A stretch of DNA of 64,000 nt from contig JAZGBI010000098.1 in assembly GCA_036476315.1 (NCBI GenBank), positions 94,001 to 158,000 of the forward strand. Direction: 5' to 3'. A model generated the notes under the pieces. It was not told where the DNA came from and made no database searches. It saw nothing but the letters and a program-made list of their open reading frames with translations. Position 1 is the stretch's first letter, and every line of letters starts with the position of its first letter. Positions 8,066 to 17,265 of the stretch are shown here, piece after piece. Both the position numbers and the translations under genes were made by a program. The stretch is from Candidatus Neomarinimicrobiota bacterium (GTDB taxonomy: Bacteria; Fidelibacterota; Marinisomatia; Marinisomatales; S15-B10).

Positions 8066-9373
8066 CTATCCTTCCAGTGCCTTCCAATCCCCATCGATGG
8101 CACCAGCAGCTATGGTCACCAGTTTTCCGGAGTGGGAATACGTCTTGATGGCCTGGTTTACCTCTTCCAGGGAAACAGCGTTGATCTGTTGGGGATATTC
8201 ATCGATGTGGCTCAGTTGCTTTCCTCTTTCAACTGCAACAAGGATCCGGCCCGCCAGGCCACCGGTTGTCGCGAGACTTACCTTGTAACTACCTGTGATG
8301 GTTGTTTTCTTCCGGGCCAGCTCTTCGGATGTAACCCCCTCTGATATCCACTCCTCCAGCTGTTCCATGGTGCACTGGTGTCCCTGTTCCAGCAGCCCCG
8401 GGGAGTACGTCCCGAGAATGTACCAGAACCCGTCGTTGCCATTATCGACGCCCCCGATGGTAGAGCCCGTTGCATAAGTCAAACCCAGTTCGTCCCGCAC
8501 GACAGCCATCAGCCTGGATGAGAAATTTCCCCCAAGGACAAAATGTCCCACCATCAAGGGATAGAAATCCTCGTGTTCCCGGTCAATTCCGATGGGTTGT
8601 CCCATGATGACATCAATACTTGTCTTATCCCTCATGGTCACAACCTGGTTGTGCCGTCCCTTCCCCTTTTTCGCTCTAACTGAACCGGCAACCTGAACGG
8701 ACAGGGGTGACTTTTTCCAGCCGGAGAATTCCCTCTCAACAGCATCCTCAAGAATCTGTCGGTCCACATCCCCTACTGCTACAAGTGTAAAGTCTCCTCT
8801 TCCGTAGTTTTCCCGGTGAAATTTTTTCACGTCCTTGACTTCCGCTCCTTCCGTGTCTCGAATCTGCCGGTCGACAGGGACAAAAAAATTTGGGTGATCG
8901 TCCGGATACAGTTCCTGCAGGAAGGTACTCATGGCCCGTGTAAATGTGTCCTCTTTCGACCTCGTTAGTCCTCCGATTCTTCGTCTCTTTGCTGTCTCGA
9001 GATCCTTCGCGTGCATCGCCGGCTCCCTTAACTGTTCCGCCAGCAATTCAACGACCATAGGGACATCCTTTGAAAGGCACTGCGCCGTGAATCGAACGCG
9101 GTAAGTTCCTGTGCGGAACGAAAGAGAGGCCCCTACCACTTCGAGGGTGTTGCTGATGTCGAACTTGTCACGGCGTACCGTTCCCTGATCCAGCATGGAC
9201 GCAGTCATTTCAGCCACAGCGGTGTTGGATCGGGGACTGAACAGATCCCCACCCGGAAAGCTCCCGTACACGGTAACCACATCATTAATCTCAGTCTTCA
9301 TGGAAAGAACTCGCACCCCGGGGAGAACCTGGCTACTGGCAACGCGCTTTGCGATGGAGCTGTTGATAGACAC
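8066..9373 (-). CDS. M16 peptidase-like subunit lacking HxxEH
   Basis: A 435-residue M16 (pitrilysin/processing-peptidase) fold protein. Where active members have HxxEH, this one has VAEMTASMLDQGT, so zinc ligands are missing. The R/Y substrate-binding pair typical of the partner half is kept in SSRLMAVVRDELGLTYATGS. It should form a heterodimer with the active subunit encoded just upstream. The start is a GTG overlapping the upstream stop (TAGTG), a sign of translational coupling. No signal peptide is evident. Confidence 0.88.
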   Translation of the reverse strand: MSINSSIAKRVASSQVLPGVRVLSMKTEINDVVTVYGSFPGGDLFSPRSNTAVAEMTASMLDQGTVRRDKFDISNTLEVVGASLSFRTGTYRVRFTAQCLSKDVPMVVELLAEQLREPAMHAKDLETAKRRRIGGLTRSKEDTFTRAMSTFLQELYPDDHPNFFVPVDRQIRDTEGAEVKDVKKFHRENYGRGDFTLVAVGDVDRQILEDAVEREFSGWKKSPLSVQVAGSVRAKKGKGRHNQVVTMRDKTSIDVIMGQPIGIDREHEDFYPLMVGHFVLGGNFSSRLMAVVRDELGLTYATGSTIGGVDNGNDGFWYILGTYSPGLLEQGHQCTMEQLEEWISEGVTSEELARKKTTITGSYKVSLATTGGLAGRILVAVERGKQLSHIDEYPQQINAVSLEEVNQAIKTYSHSGKLVTIAAGAIDGDWKALEG

Positions 9374-10674
9374 TACCCGGTTCCGGACTGCTCCGTTACA
9401 GGGATAAAATGGCCAATGGTACTCCGGTCTTCAATTAGGTAGGATTTTGCTGCCCGCTGAACATCCTCGGCTCTTACCTGCGCGATTCTGTCAAGAAAAG
9501 TTGGATAGAACGTCCAGTCTCCAATAGCTATCGCTTCATTAAGGTTGCTGGCAATAGAGTGGGCGCCATCGCGACTGAACGCAGTTTCGGCCCTGATTTT
9601 TCCCTTTACGCGCGCCACCTCATCCTCCTGGACGCCTCGTTCTTTGATCTGCCGGTACTCATTCAAAACGATCTTTTCCACCTTGTCTGGGGACGTGTCC
9701 GGTGTTAAGAAGACATAGGTAATAAAAAGGCCGTTGTCATGGAGTGGCTGGGCCCAGGTCCGGGTGTCTGTCGCCAGCCCTTTATCGACAATCATCCTGT
9801 AAAATCGACTTGTCTTTCCCGATGCGAGAATTCGCGACAACACGAGAAGCGCCGGCATATCCCCATGCAGACCTTCGGGCGATTTATGTGCCACCCCGAC
9901 CACGGCTGTCTCTCCCGACCGTCTCACAATTAGTCGTCGGGGCCCCTCCTGCTTCGGCTCAGTTGTGTAAACCTGCGGGATCTCCCCGGGAGAGCTCGGT
10001 ATGCGCCCAAAATGCTCTTCAATCTTTTCCAGAGCCGACTCTTCATCAAAATCACCTATGATAGTCATAGTCGCATTGTTTGGCCAGTAGAAGGTGTCAT
10101 AGAATTCCCGCAGGCGGGCGGTGGGAACATTTTCGATGTCCGAAAGCCAGCCAATGGTCGCGTGGTGATACGGATGGGCTTGGTAGGCGGTCGCCCAGAT
10201 ATTCTTGTCCAGAACTTCAAAGGGCTCATTCTCCCCCCGATCAAACTCGTTTCGCACAACCGTCATCTCTGGCTGGCGATCCTCGTCCCGTATGAGAGCG
10301 CCACGCATCCTGTCGGCCTCAATCTTCATGGCCTCCTCCAAGTATTCACTTGGCAGAAGTTCAAAATAGTTCGTACGATCCATCCATGTCGTGGCATTGA
10401 TGATGCTTCCCAGATTCTGAAGCTCCGCCCAGATTGTCTTCCCATTTTCCCTGTTGTAGTTTTCCGACCCTTTGAACATGAGATGTTCCAACAGGTGCGT
10501 GGCGCCGGTGTATCCTGATGCTTCGTTCCTGGATCCCACCCGGTAGGTTGCCATGAGCGTTACCACGGGGGCAAAATGGTCCTCCATCAAGAGAACCATT
10601 AAATCATTTTTCTTAAGACGATACTCCCGGATGCCGCCGGAACTTTTGACAAAGTCGAACGCCGTCTTCACCAC
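9373..10674 (-). CDS. M16 zinc peptidase, catalytic subunit
   Basis: A 433-residue active M16 subunit: HLLEH at residues 60-64 with the distal glutamate in VVRNEFDRGENE (about E143). It clips peptides, with the substrate held between two M16 subunits. GTG start at 10674, only 3 nt after the stop of the larger M16 gene, and 1-nt overlap with the next. No signal peptide is visible, unlike its upstream neighbour, so this pair may be cytoplasmic or rely on another export route. Confidence 0.9.
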   Translation of the reverse strand: MVKTAFDFVKSSGGIREYRLKKNDLMVLLMEDHFAPVVTLMATYRVGSRNEASGYTGATHLLEHLMFKGSENYNRENGKTIWAELQNLGSIINATTWMDRTNYFELLPSEYLEEAMKIEADRMRGALIRDEDRQPEMTVVRNEFDRGENEPFEVLDKNIWATAYQAHPYHHATIGWLSDIENVPTARLREFYDTFYWPNNATMTIIGDFDEESALEKIEEHFGRIPSSPGEIPQVYTTEPKQEGPRRLIVRRSGETAVVGVAHKSPEGLHGDMPALLVLSRILASGKTSRFYRMIVDKGLATDTRTWAQPLHDNGLFITYVFLTPDTSPDKVEKIVLNEYRQIKERGVQEDEVARVKGKIRAETAFSRDGAHSIASNLNEAIAIGDWTFYPTFLDRIAQVRAEDVQRAAKSYLIEDRSTIGHFIPVTEQSGTG

Positions 10675-10677
10675 AGC

Positions 10678-13395
10678 TCAGTCCAATTCTATTACCTCAA
10701 CTTCCCCGAATCCGAGGTCGCGTATTCCGTCTTCTACCTTCATTCTATCGCCCACAATGAGCCAAACCAGATTATCAGGATGCAACACCTTGCCTCCAGT
10801 TTCAGCAATGTCTTCTGTTCCGAGCGCCCAGACAACGTCCACATAGGTTTCATAGTAATCCTCAGCGATCCCGAATTGCACCATCTCCACGATGGCGGCG
10901 GAGACAGCACTCATCGTTTCAAACCTCCCGGGAAGCCTCAAGGTCCGTCCCTTCTGTGCTTTGGCGAGCTCATCTTCAGTTGCCGGCCGCGAGCCTAGAA
11001 TGTCCCGGAACTCTCTGTTGATCTCCTGAGTCGATTCCACGGTTTTATCAGTTTGAACGGGAGCATAAGCGAAAAACATCTGTTGTCCTTTCGCCTCGAC
11101 AAAAACGCTCCTCGCACCATAAGACCAGTGCTTGTCCTCCCTGAGATTCATGTTCAGGCGAGAGGTGAACGTTCCTCCCAGAATTGTATTCATAATTTCG
11201 ATGGCGATTCTGTCAGGATTATTGGTGGGTGGCGCCAGATGCCCTGCAATAATAACGGACTGGATGGCCCCCGGCTTGTCCAGAAGAAAGACTCTCTGCG
11301 CAGGTGGAAGGGAAACATGTTCGATGTTCTTTTCCGGGACCTTTCTCCCTATCAGCCATTGGCCGAACAGCACCTCCAGGGCCGGAATCACTTCTTCCAG
11401 AGTGATGTCTCCCACGACAATCATTCTGGCGTTGTTCGGCTGAAACCACGTTCTGTGAAAATCCACGAGATCCTCCCGCGTCATCGCTTCCGTCGATTGT
11501 TCTGTTCCAGACCCCGTTAGCGAGTTGCCATAGGCATGCCCCTTACCGTAAAGAAGACCCGGTAGCACGCGCAACGCCATGGAAACAGGGTGCGACTTCT
11601 CCTGCTTAATGCGGGCAAACCGCTGTTTTTTCAGCCGCTCAAAGTCGCTTTCCGGAAAGACGGGATTCAAGATAACATCTGCGTATATGGACAATGACTC
11701 GTCCAGCCTGTCCACAAGGGTCGACAGGGAAACAGTACAGATGTCCAGGGTGGAGCTTGTTCTCAGCCGGGAACCAAGCATGGCAAGTTCCTCACTGATC
11801 TCAAGGGCCGTGCGGTGTTCCGTCCCTTCATCCAGCATATCCGTGGCCATGCTGGCTGTTCCCGCGAGACCGAACTGATCAGCCGCATATCCTGCGTCCA
11901 CAACCAGAGCGAAATTGACGATAGGTATGTCGTGGCGCTCCGCCACGATTATTTTCAGACCGTTGGGCAGTGTCCCCTTCCGCAATTCCGGGAATTCCAG
12001 CGTGGGAAACTCTCCCGACTCTGGGAAGGCGGATCGGTCAATCTCAGAATCGAGCGTGGCGTAGTCGGGAAATGGGTGAATCTCCAGTATGAAGACGCCG
12101 TCGGAAAGCCACCTCCTTGCCGCCTCCTTCAAATCCTTTCCTGTGGCTGCCGCAATGCGCTCGAGCGTTACCTTATAATAATTGGACTTGCCGCCGTACA
12201 CCTCATTCCTGGCAAGAATGTCAGACTTGCCACCAAAACCCCCGATCCGTTCAATACCACGAATGAAACCCGCCCGGTATTGACTCTTGACGCGTTGCAG
12301 CTCTCTGCGTGAGGGGCCCCTTTTGCGAAACGCGGAAATTTCCTCGTCTATCGCCGCTTCTACCGTTTCCAGATCGACTCCTTCCTGGGCCGTCGCAACC
12401 AGATGGAATTGGCCCGCGATTTCCCTTAAGTCAACATAGGATGACACATCTGTCGCAATCTGATCTTCGTACACGAGCCTTCTGTAGAGTCGCGAGGTCT
12501 TGCCCGCGGTCAGCACATCACTGACAAGATTGAGATAGTCAGCATCGGGGGTGCCCCACTGGGGTATGTTCCACACCTTGTACAATCTGGGCAACGGAAC
12601 TCTGTCCTGGGCCTGCTGTCGGTGCGTCCCGGTCATTTGGGGAATCCACACCTCCTGTTTTGAGATAGGCGGGCCTGCTGGAATATCCCCAAAATATGCT
12701 TCCACTTTCGCTTTTGCCGACGCGGGATCAATGTCCCCTGCGACAGCAATGACCGCGTTGGCAGCCCCGTAGTAGGCCTTGAACCATTCATGAACATCCT
12801 CGAGCGAAGCGGCATCAAGATCTTCCATGGATCCGATCACCGTCCACGAGTACGGGTGGCCCTCAGGAAAGGTGTTCTTCGTAATTAACTCATGATTCAT
12901 ACTGTAGGGTTGGTTTTCATACTGTCTCTTCTCGTTTTGAACAACGCCGCGCTGCTCATCAAGCTTTGCCTGATCAATGGCGCCCAGAAGGTGTCCCATC
13001 CGGTCTGACTCCATCCATAGGACCAGATCGACCGCATTGCTGGGCACATTCTGAAAGTAGTTAGTTCGGTCTTCATTTGTCGTCCCGTTCAAGTCGGTTG
13101 ACCCCACTTGTTCCAGCGGAATAAAATAATCGTCATCAAAACTTTCAGAGCCGTTGAACATGAGGTGCTCGAAGAGATGAGCGAAGCCGGTTCTTCCTGG
13201 TTTTTCATTCTTCGACCCCACATGATACCAGACGTTCACTGCAACGATGGGGGCTTTATGATCCTCATGAACGATAAGTGTAAGACCGTTGTCCAGAACG
13301 TATTTTTCAAACGGTATCTCAATCGGGTTCTCTTGGGCTTTGCTGAAACCCGCGACAAACAGGAAAATCAACAATATCACCATCTGTTTTCTCAT
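10678..13395 (-). CDS. Exported two-domain M16 zinc protease
   Basis: A 905-residue fusion of an active and an inactive M16 half. Signal peptide at 1-20 (MRKQMVILLIFLFVAGFSKA). The first half carries HLFEH at 73-77; the second half (from about 480) lacks HxxEH (TASMATDMLDEGT) but has the SRLNMNLREDKHWSYGA R/Y motif. The ATG at 13395 has AAAGGAGG 5 nt upstream; the frame is open for another 61 codons but that extension has no coding character. First gene of the minus-strand unit M16-M16-M16-reductase. Probably degrades peptides in the periplasm. Confidence 0.92.
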   Translation of the reverse strand: MRKQMVILLIFLFVAGFSKAQENPIEIPFEKYVLDNGLTLIVHEDHKAPIVAVNVWYHVGSKNEKPGRTGFAHLFEHLMFNGSESFDDDYFIPLEQVGSTDLNGTTNEDRTNYFQNVPSNAVDLVLWMESDRMGHLLGAIDQAKLDEQRGVVQNEKRQYENQPYSMNHELITKNTFPEGHPYSWTVIGSMEDLDAASLEDVHEWFKAYYGAANAVIAVAGDIDPASAKAKVEAYFGDIPAGPPISKQEVWIPQMTGTHRQQAQDRVPLPRLYKVWNIPQWGTPDADYLNLVSDVLTAGKTSRLYRRLVYEDQIATDVSSYVDLREIAGQFHLVATAQEGVDLETVEAAIDEEISAFRKRGPSRRELQRVKSQYRAGFIRGIERIGGFGGKSDILARNEVYGGKSNYYKVTLERIAAATGKDLKEAARRWLSDGVFILEIHPFPDYATLDSEIDRSAFPESGEFPTLEFPELRKGTLPNGLKIIVAERHDIPIVNFALVVDAGYAADQFGLAGTASMATDMLDEGTEHRTALEISEELAMLGSRLRTSSTLDICTVSLSTLVDRLDESLSIYADVILNPVFPESDFERLKKQRFARIKQEKSHPVSMALRVLPGLLYGKGHAYGNSLTGSGTEQSTEAMTREDLVDFHRTWFQPNNARMIVVGDITLEEVIPALEVLFGQWLIGRKVPEKNIEHVSLPPAQRVFLLDKPGAIQSVIIAGHLAPPTNNPDRIAIEIMNTILGGTFTSRLNMNLREDKHWSYGARSVFVEAKGQQMFFAYAPVQTDKTVESTQEINREFRDILGSRPATEDELAKAQKGRTLRLPGRFETMSAVSAAIVEMVQFGIAEDYYETYVDVVWALGTEDIAETGGKVLHPDNLVWLIVGDRMKVEDGIRDLGFGEVEVIELD

Positions 13396-13516
13396 AATTT
13401 CCTCCTTTTGTCCTAACCTGGACACCCTGATTCTCAAATGGCAATCCCCCTGGTCTCTGCCAAAATGATTACGGTTGGGCGGGTGCCCGGATCGAAAGCA
13501 CCTGTGCCGGAGGGCT

Positions 13517-14059
13517 CTACTTGATGATTTGTGCAATGGATTTGAACGTCTCCCCCCGAGCGATGCGCTGAAGTTCAAAGAGCGCCATTTCCACCGAAGT
13601 CAGGTTTGCTCCCAGATCATGCACCTTCTGAAGGGCAAGACGGTAATTTAACTCGTGTCGCGACATAACGGCATCGCTCACCAGATGGACCTCGAAGCCC
13701 TTCTCCAACAGATCCACCGCTGTCTGGTAGACACAGACATGTGCCTCGATTCCACAAAGAAGTATTTGCTTTCTGGCCTGTGACTCAATTGTACTCTCGA
13801 TTTCTTTATCCCCACAACAGCTGAAAGCTGTTTTCTCCAGCGGCTTTCGCCCTTCGAGCGCCTCCCTAACGCTCCTGATGGTTCGTCCCAATCCCTTAGG
13901 ATACTGCTCCGTCCAGATAACAGGCATATGAAACACTTTGGCCCCCGCAATAAGGCGAACGATGTTTCTTTCTGTTTCAACCTGTTCATGCATTGTCGCA
14001 AAAATCTTCTGTTGTACATCGATGACCATGAGCACGGAATTTTCCACGATCAATCCCAT
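13517..14059 (-). CDS. Isochorismatase-family hydrolase
   Basis: A 180-residue cysteine hydrolase with the isochorismatase-like fold. The catalytic trio is D14 (MVIDVQ), K75 (EKTAFS) and the cysteine of GIEAHVCVYQTA (about 109). The group includes nicotinamidase-like and YcaC-like enzymes acting on small amides; the C-terminal SVEMALFELQRIARG ending is typical of the YcaC-like clade. Immediately upstream lies the peroxiredoxin pseudogene. Substrate not predictable. Confidence 0.85.
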   Translation of the reverse strand: MGLIVENSVLMVIDVQQKIFATMHEQVETERNIVRLIAGAKVFHMPVIWTEQYPKGLGRTIRSVREALEGRKPLEKTAFSCCGDKEIESTIESQARKQILLCGIEAHVCVYQTAVDLLEKGFEVHLVSDAVMSRHELNYRLALQKVHDLGANLTSVEMALFELQRIARGETFKSIAQIIK

Positions 14060-14069
14060 ATCAACCCTT

Positions 14070-14535
14070 CAGATCTCAAGTTTCCGCAGAATCTCCTCCC
14101 CGCATAATGTACCGGCCTCACACTTTCGAACACGTCCGTTACAACCGTGCTATTGTCTACGATAACAGTAGTGCGAATGATCCCCTCGTATTCCCTGTCG
14201 TAAAGCTTTTTCATGCCCCAGGCTCCCGACTGCTTCCTGATTGGTCGCTTCTCCTACATCGCTCACCAGGGGGTAACTCACGCGCCGGGCCGTGGCGAAT
14301 TCTTACTGTTTGGGAACTTCTCTTCCGACACGCCGAATAGCTGTACACCCGCTTGGCAGAACCGTTCTATGTTGGCCTGGAGGCCAGTAACCTTATTCTA
14401 TTCGCCCGGGGGCGCATTCGCCTCGGCAAAAGGTAAGATGACAGCGGATTCCATTCCGGGTAACAGCTGCTCATCCCCGTCCTGGTCAACCAGTTTCGCC
14501 GGATCGGCTCTTTCGGCCAACCTTGATTATCGTGC
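14070..14535 (-). pseudogene. bcp: Decayed bcp-type peroxiredoxin
   Basis: No intact frame exists, yet peroxiredoxin sequence is readable in pieces on the minus strand. In order: KLVDQDGDEQLLPG, then SAVILPFAEANAPP ended by an in-frame TAG, then KVTGLQANIERFCQAGVQLF, then after a frameshift ARRVSYPLVSDVGEATN, then after another shift MKKLYDREYEGIIRTTVIV through VRPVHYA, then after a third shift EEILRKLEI and a TGA at 14070-14072. The peroxidatic-cysteine motif (normally NTPGC-T) is destroyed at NAPPGE-stop. At least three frameshifts and one stop make sequencing error an unlikely full explanation. The start is no longer clear, near 14525-14535 just after the lexA stop. Confidence 0.85.
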
Positions 14536-14538
14536 TCC

Positions 14539-15135
14539 CTAATACTTCCTCAGAACACCCACGACAATCCCTTGAACCCGAACGCGGTCTCCAGCCACAA
14601 CCATACTGTCTAGGTTCTCATTTGCCGGGCGCAGTTCGATTTCACCATTTCTCTTGAAAAACTTCTTTATGGTGACCTCGCCGCCGTCTATGAGCGCCAC
14701 TACCGTTTCCCCGTTATGGGCTTCAACTCTTTCCTGCACAACCACGAAATCTCCATCCGCGATCTGTTCTTCGATCATCGAATTGCCCACCACACGCAAT
14801 ACGTAGTGTCGACCCGTCCTGAGAAACTCAGATGGCACCTTCACGTTCTCATGAGACTCTATCGCCTCAATGGGTCTTCCGGCTGCAACCAGGCCCAGGA
14901 TCGGTAAACTGCTCTCCTCCTTCTCCGGACGCTCAATTTCTATCGCCCGGGTTCGGTTCCACTCGTGCCTGATCAGCCGTTTCTCTTGTAACGCCTTAAT
15001 ATGTTTGTAAACTGTACCCTTCGAACTGAATCCGAAAGCATGGCCAATTTCGTCGAACGTGGGTGAATAGCCGTGTTCGGCGAGGTACCCCTTCAGATAA
15101 TCTAGTACTTCCTTCTGTCTTTTGGTAACGAACAT
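14539..15135 (-). CDS. lexA: LexA repressor
   Basis: SOS-response repressor with autoproteolysis. The winged helix-turn-helix occupies about 1-65 (GFSSKGTVYKHIKAL as recognition region). The cleavage site is A85-G86 in VAAGRP, the catalytic serine is S119 in GNSM and the lysine K157 in EVTIKKFF. 198 residues, normal. It lies 102 nt downstream of dnaA on the same strand. I did not find a convincing SOS box upstream by eye. Confidence 0.95.
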   Translation of the reverse strand: MFVTKRQKEVLDYLKGYLAEHGYSPTFDEIGHAFGFSSKGTVYKHIKALQEKRLIRHEWNRTRAIEIERPEKEESSLPILGLVAAGRPIEAIESHENVKVPSEFLRTGRHYVLRVVGNSMIEEQIADGDFVVVQERVEAHNGETVVALIDGGEVTIKKFFKRNGEIELRPANENLDSMVVAGDRVRVQGIVVGVLRKY

Positions 15136-15237
15136 GGAAACAAATGGCGTATATAAGTTAGTCTGCAGATATTGAAATTAAAACAGAAAACCACCACAAC
15201 CGTTGCCTCTCGGTGGGTGAGCGGTGGTCGCCGATCT

Positions 15238-16593
15238 TTAGGCGGCAAGTTTCATTTGGATGGTTTCCATTCGCCCCTTGAACTCCCGATCCGCCTTCAT
15301 CTTCATCCGAACCGTTCTGCACGCATGAATGACCGTGGTGTGGTCCCTTCCGCCGAAGTGCAGTCCGATGTTTTCCAGCGAAGCTCCCACCATTTCGCGA
15401 CACAGATACATGGCCATTTGTCTCGCGTGCGCCACTTCCATCTTTCTCCCTTTCCCGATCAATTTGTTTTCCGGGATAGCCGTCAAAGAGCTAACCCTTC
15501 GAATTACGTCATCAATGGTTATGCCCGATTCAGCCGACTTGCCCAGGGTCTCCCGTAGTGCCCGCTTCGCCAGGTCGAGCGTAATGTCGGCGTGCGACAA
15601 CGATGAGTAAGCGAGAAGCTTGATGAGGGCCCCCTCGAGTTCCCTGATGTTGCTTCGGATGTTCGTGGCAATAAATTCCGTGATTTCATAGGGGATATCC
15701 AGCCCGTCCTCCTCAGATTTCCTCTGCAAGATCGCTATGCGTGTCTCCAGGTTTGGCGCCTGAATGTCAACGATCAATCCAGACTGGAATCGCGACACCA
15801 GTCTGTCTTTCAAACCGTAGAGCTCCCGGGGATGCCGGTCCGTGGTAAGGACAATCTGCTTTCCCTGTTGATACAACTCATTGAACGTGTGGAAAAACTG
15901 TTCCTGGGTCTGTTCCTTTTTTTGAAGGAACTGTATATCGTCCACGAGGAGGAGACCCGCCCCGCGGTACCGGCTTGAAAAGTCCGACGTTTTGTTGTTC
16001 TGAATAGCAGAGATAAAATCGAGCGTAAATTTTTCGCTCGTCGTATAATGAACGCCCGCTCTCACATTCGTCCCCAAGACCGCGTTTCCGATTGCTTGCA
16101 AAAGGTGTGTCTTTCCCAGGCCCACACCACCGTAGATAAGCAATGGATTGAAGGACGTCTGCCCCGGACCGTCTGCCACTGAGACGGCCCCAGCCTTCGC
16201 CAGTTGATTATTAGGCCCCTCCACAAAACTGTCGAAAGTGTACCGCTTGTTGAGTTTACTGCCCCGATCGTAATACCGGGGCCGGACGCCGTCCATGTCC
16301 ACGCCCTCGCTGACCCCCGTTTCTTCCCCTACTCCCCGGACATCTCCCACAACCACGCTGTACTTCAGATCACATTCTGAACCTGACACTTCCCTGATTT
16401 TATCCAAAATTAGGGACCGGTAGTGGGTGTCGATCCACTCGTAGTAGAACCGACTCGGCACCTCCAGCGTTAATGTCCCATCATCGATGACCATTCCTCG
16501 AATCGGGTCAAACCATGTCGCGTATGTCTGACCGCTAACTACAGGCTTTATTTTCTCGCTTACCTGTTGCCAGAGGTCAGTTGCTGATACCAT
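15238..16593 (-). CDS. dnaA: Chromosomal replication initiator DnaA
   Basis: Binds DnaA boxes at oriC and melts the origin. Domain I is at about 1-85, a short linker to about 110, the AAA+ domain from about 115 with Walker A GGVGLGKT (K161) and Walker B LLLVDDIQF, and domain IV at the end with the GGRDHTTVIHACRTV DNA-binding signature. 451 residues. A perfect DnaA box (16600-16608) lies 7 nt upstream of the start codon, consistent with autoregulation. It is transcribed away from the proposed origin at 27.6-28.1 kb, co-directional with the leftward fork. Confidence 0.98.
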   Translation of the reverse strand: MVSATDLWQQVSEKIKPVVSGQTYATWFDPIRGMVIDDGTLTLEVPSRFYYEWIDTHYRSLILDKIREVSGSECDLKYSVVVGDVRGVGEETGVSEGVDMDGVRPRYYDRGSKLNKRYTFDSFVEGPNNQLAKAGAVSVADGPGQTSFNPLLIYGGVGLGKTHLLQAIGNAVLGTNVRAGVHYTTSEKFTLDFISAIQNNKTSDFSSRYRGAGLLLVDDIQFLQKKEQTQEQFFHTFNELYQQGKQIVLTTDRHPRELYGLKDRLVSRFQSGLIVDIQAPNLETRIAILQRKSEEDGLDIPYEITEFIATNIRSNIRELEGALIKLLAYSSLSHADITLDLAKRALRETLGKSAESGITIDDVIRRVSSLTAIPENKLIGKGRKMEVAHARQMAMYLCREMVGASLENIGLHFGGRDHTTVIHACRTVRMKMKADREFKGRMETIQMKLAA

Positions 16594-16599
16594 CTATAG

Positions 16600-16608
16600 T
16601 TATCCACA
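16600..16608. promoter_or_regulatory. DnaA box upstream of dnaA
   Basis: Perfect TTATCCACA. It sits just before the dnaA start codon, in the dnaA-rpmH intergenic region. Most likely an autoregulatory site, or a secondary part of a bipartite origin. Confidence 0.7.
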
Positions 16609-16733
16609 AATTATTAACACATGGAAGTTCCTTCAATTTATGTCCTACACCCTTCGAAAGGCAAACAGAAATAGTTCACCAGAGCGAAAATTTCTCCCTT
16701 TTCCATCTCCACCGTCCATCTCCAGCATTGTCG

Positions 16734-16762
16734 TTGAATTGATTTCTGTTCTGTCTTAACTT
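16734..16762 (+). promoter_or_regulatory. Candidate rpmH promoter
   Basis: TTGAAT (16734-16739), 17-nt spacer, TAACTT (16757-16762), about 25 nt ahead of the rpmH ATG. Moderate match to a sigma70 consensus and correctly placed for the rpmH-yidD-yidC-mnmE-mnmG run. Confidence 0.4.
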
Positions 16763-16786
16763 AAGAGTCTAATTTCTGGACGAACC

Positions 16787-16921
16787 ATGAAAAGAACGTA
16801 TCAGCCCAGCAACCGGAAACGCAAGAATAAACACGGATACAGAGCGCGGAAGGCTTCCGCCGCAGGCAGAAGAATCCTGAGGCGACGTCGCCGAAAGGGC
16901 CGCAAACGGCTTTCCGCATAA
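16787..16921 (+). CDS. rpmH: 50S ribosomal protein L34
   Basis: A 44-residue, highly basic protein beginning [20 protein letters not shown] and ending KGRKRLSA, the L34 pattern throughout. The centre reads [18 protein letters not shown], slightly richer in arginine than usual. First gene of the plus-strand block that runs toward oriC. The usual next gene, rnpA, is not present; yidD follows. Confidence 0.97.
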   Translation: MKRTYQPSNRKRKNKHGYRARKASAAGRRILRRRRRKGRKRLSA

Positions 16922-16999
16922 CAGACCTCCTTTCTTTACACCCCTGTAGTGCGCCCTCACACTGTGATGTTTCCTGAAAAGAGGTTGTTTTCCCTTCCT

Positions 17000-17260
17000 A
17001 TGAGGCGAATTTCCCACGGCCCGTCCCGGAACTTGTCCACACGAAAACTGGTTTCACTCACAGCCCTCGGTTTGATCAGGCTTTACACGCTTCTCGTTTC
17101 CCCCTTTTTCCCTCCCGCATGCCGGTTCCGGCCCACCTGTTCAGAGTACGCAGCCGAAGCATTCAAGAAGCATTCTCTGTCTGACGCCGGCCGGCTCACG
17201 ATTAAGCGGATACTCAGATGCCATCCGTGGTCTCGCGGGGGCCTGGATCCCGTTCCATAG
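17000..17260 (+). CDS. yidD: Membrane protein insertion efficiency factor YidD
   Basis: A small amphipathic protein that assists YidC-dependent insertion. Hallmarks are LIRLYTLLVSPFFPPACRFRPTC, SEYAAEAFKKHS and RILRCHPWSRGGLDPVP. I list the ATG at 17000 (86 aa, family-typical); the frame is open back to a GTG at 16949 and neither start has a clear ribosome site. It lies 5 nt upstream of yidC, an expected pairing. Confidence 0.9.
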   Translation: MRRISHGPSRNLSTRKLVSLTALGLIRLYTLLVSPFFPPACRFRPTCSEYAAEAFKKHSLSDAGRLTIKRILRCHPWSRGGLDPVP

Positions 17261-17265
17261 ATCCC

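Noticed and set aside
13396-13578. 61-codon upstream extension of the two-domain M16 gene.
   Set aside because: R/S/H-rich, no signal peptide, overlaps the isochorismatase gene; the internal ATG has an ideal ribosome site and signal peptide.
14400-14450. Idea that the stop in the peroxiredoxin is a selenocysteine codon, as in some Prx.
   Set aside because: The codon is TAG, not TGA, and further frameshifts downstream show real decay.
14213-14542. A 109-residue plus-strand frame between the hydrolase gene and lexA.
   Set aside because: It is the antisense of the peroxiredoxin pseudogene, which explains this DNA far better.
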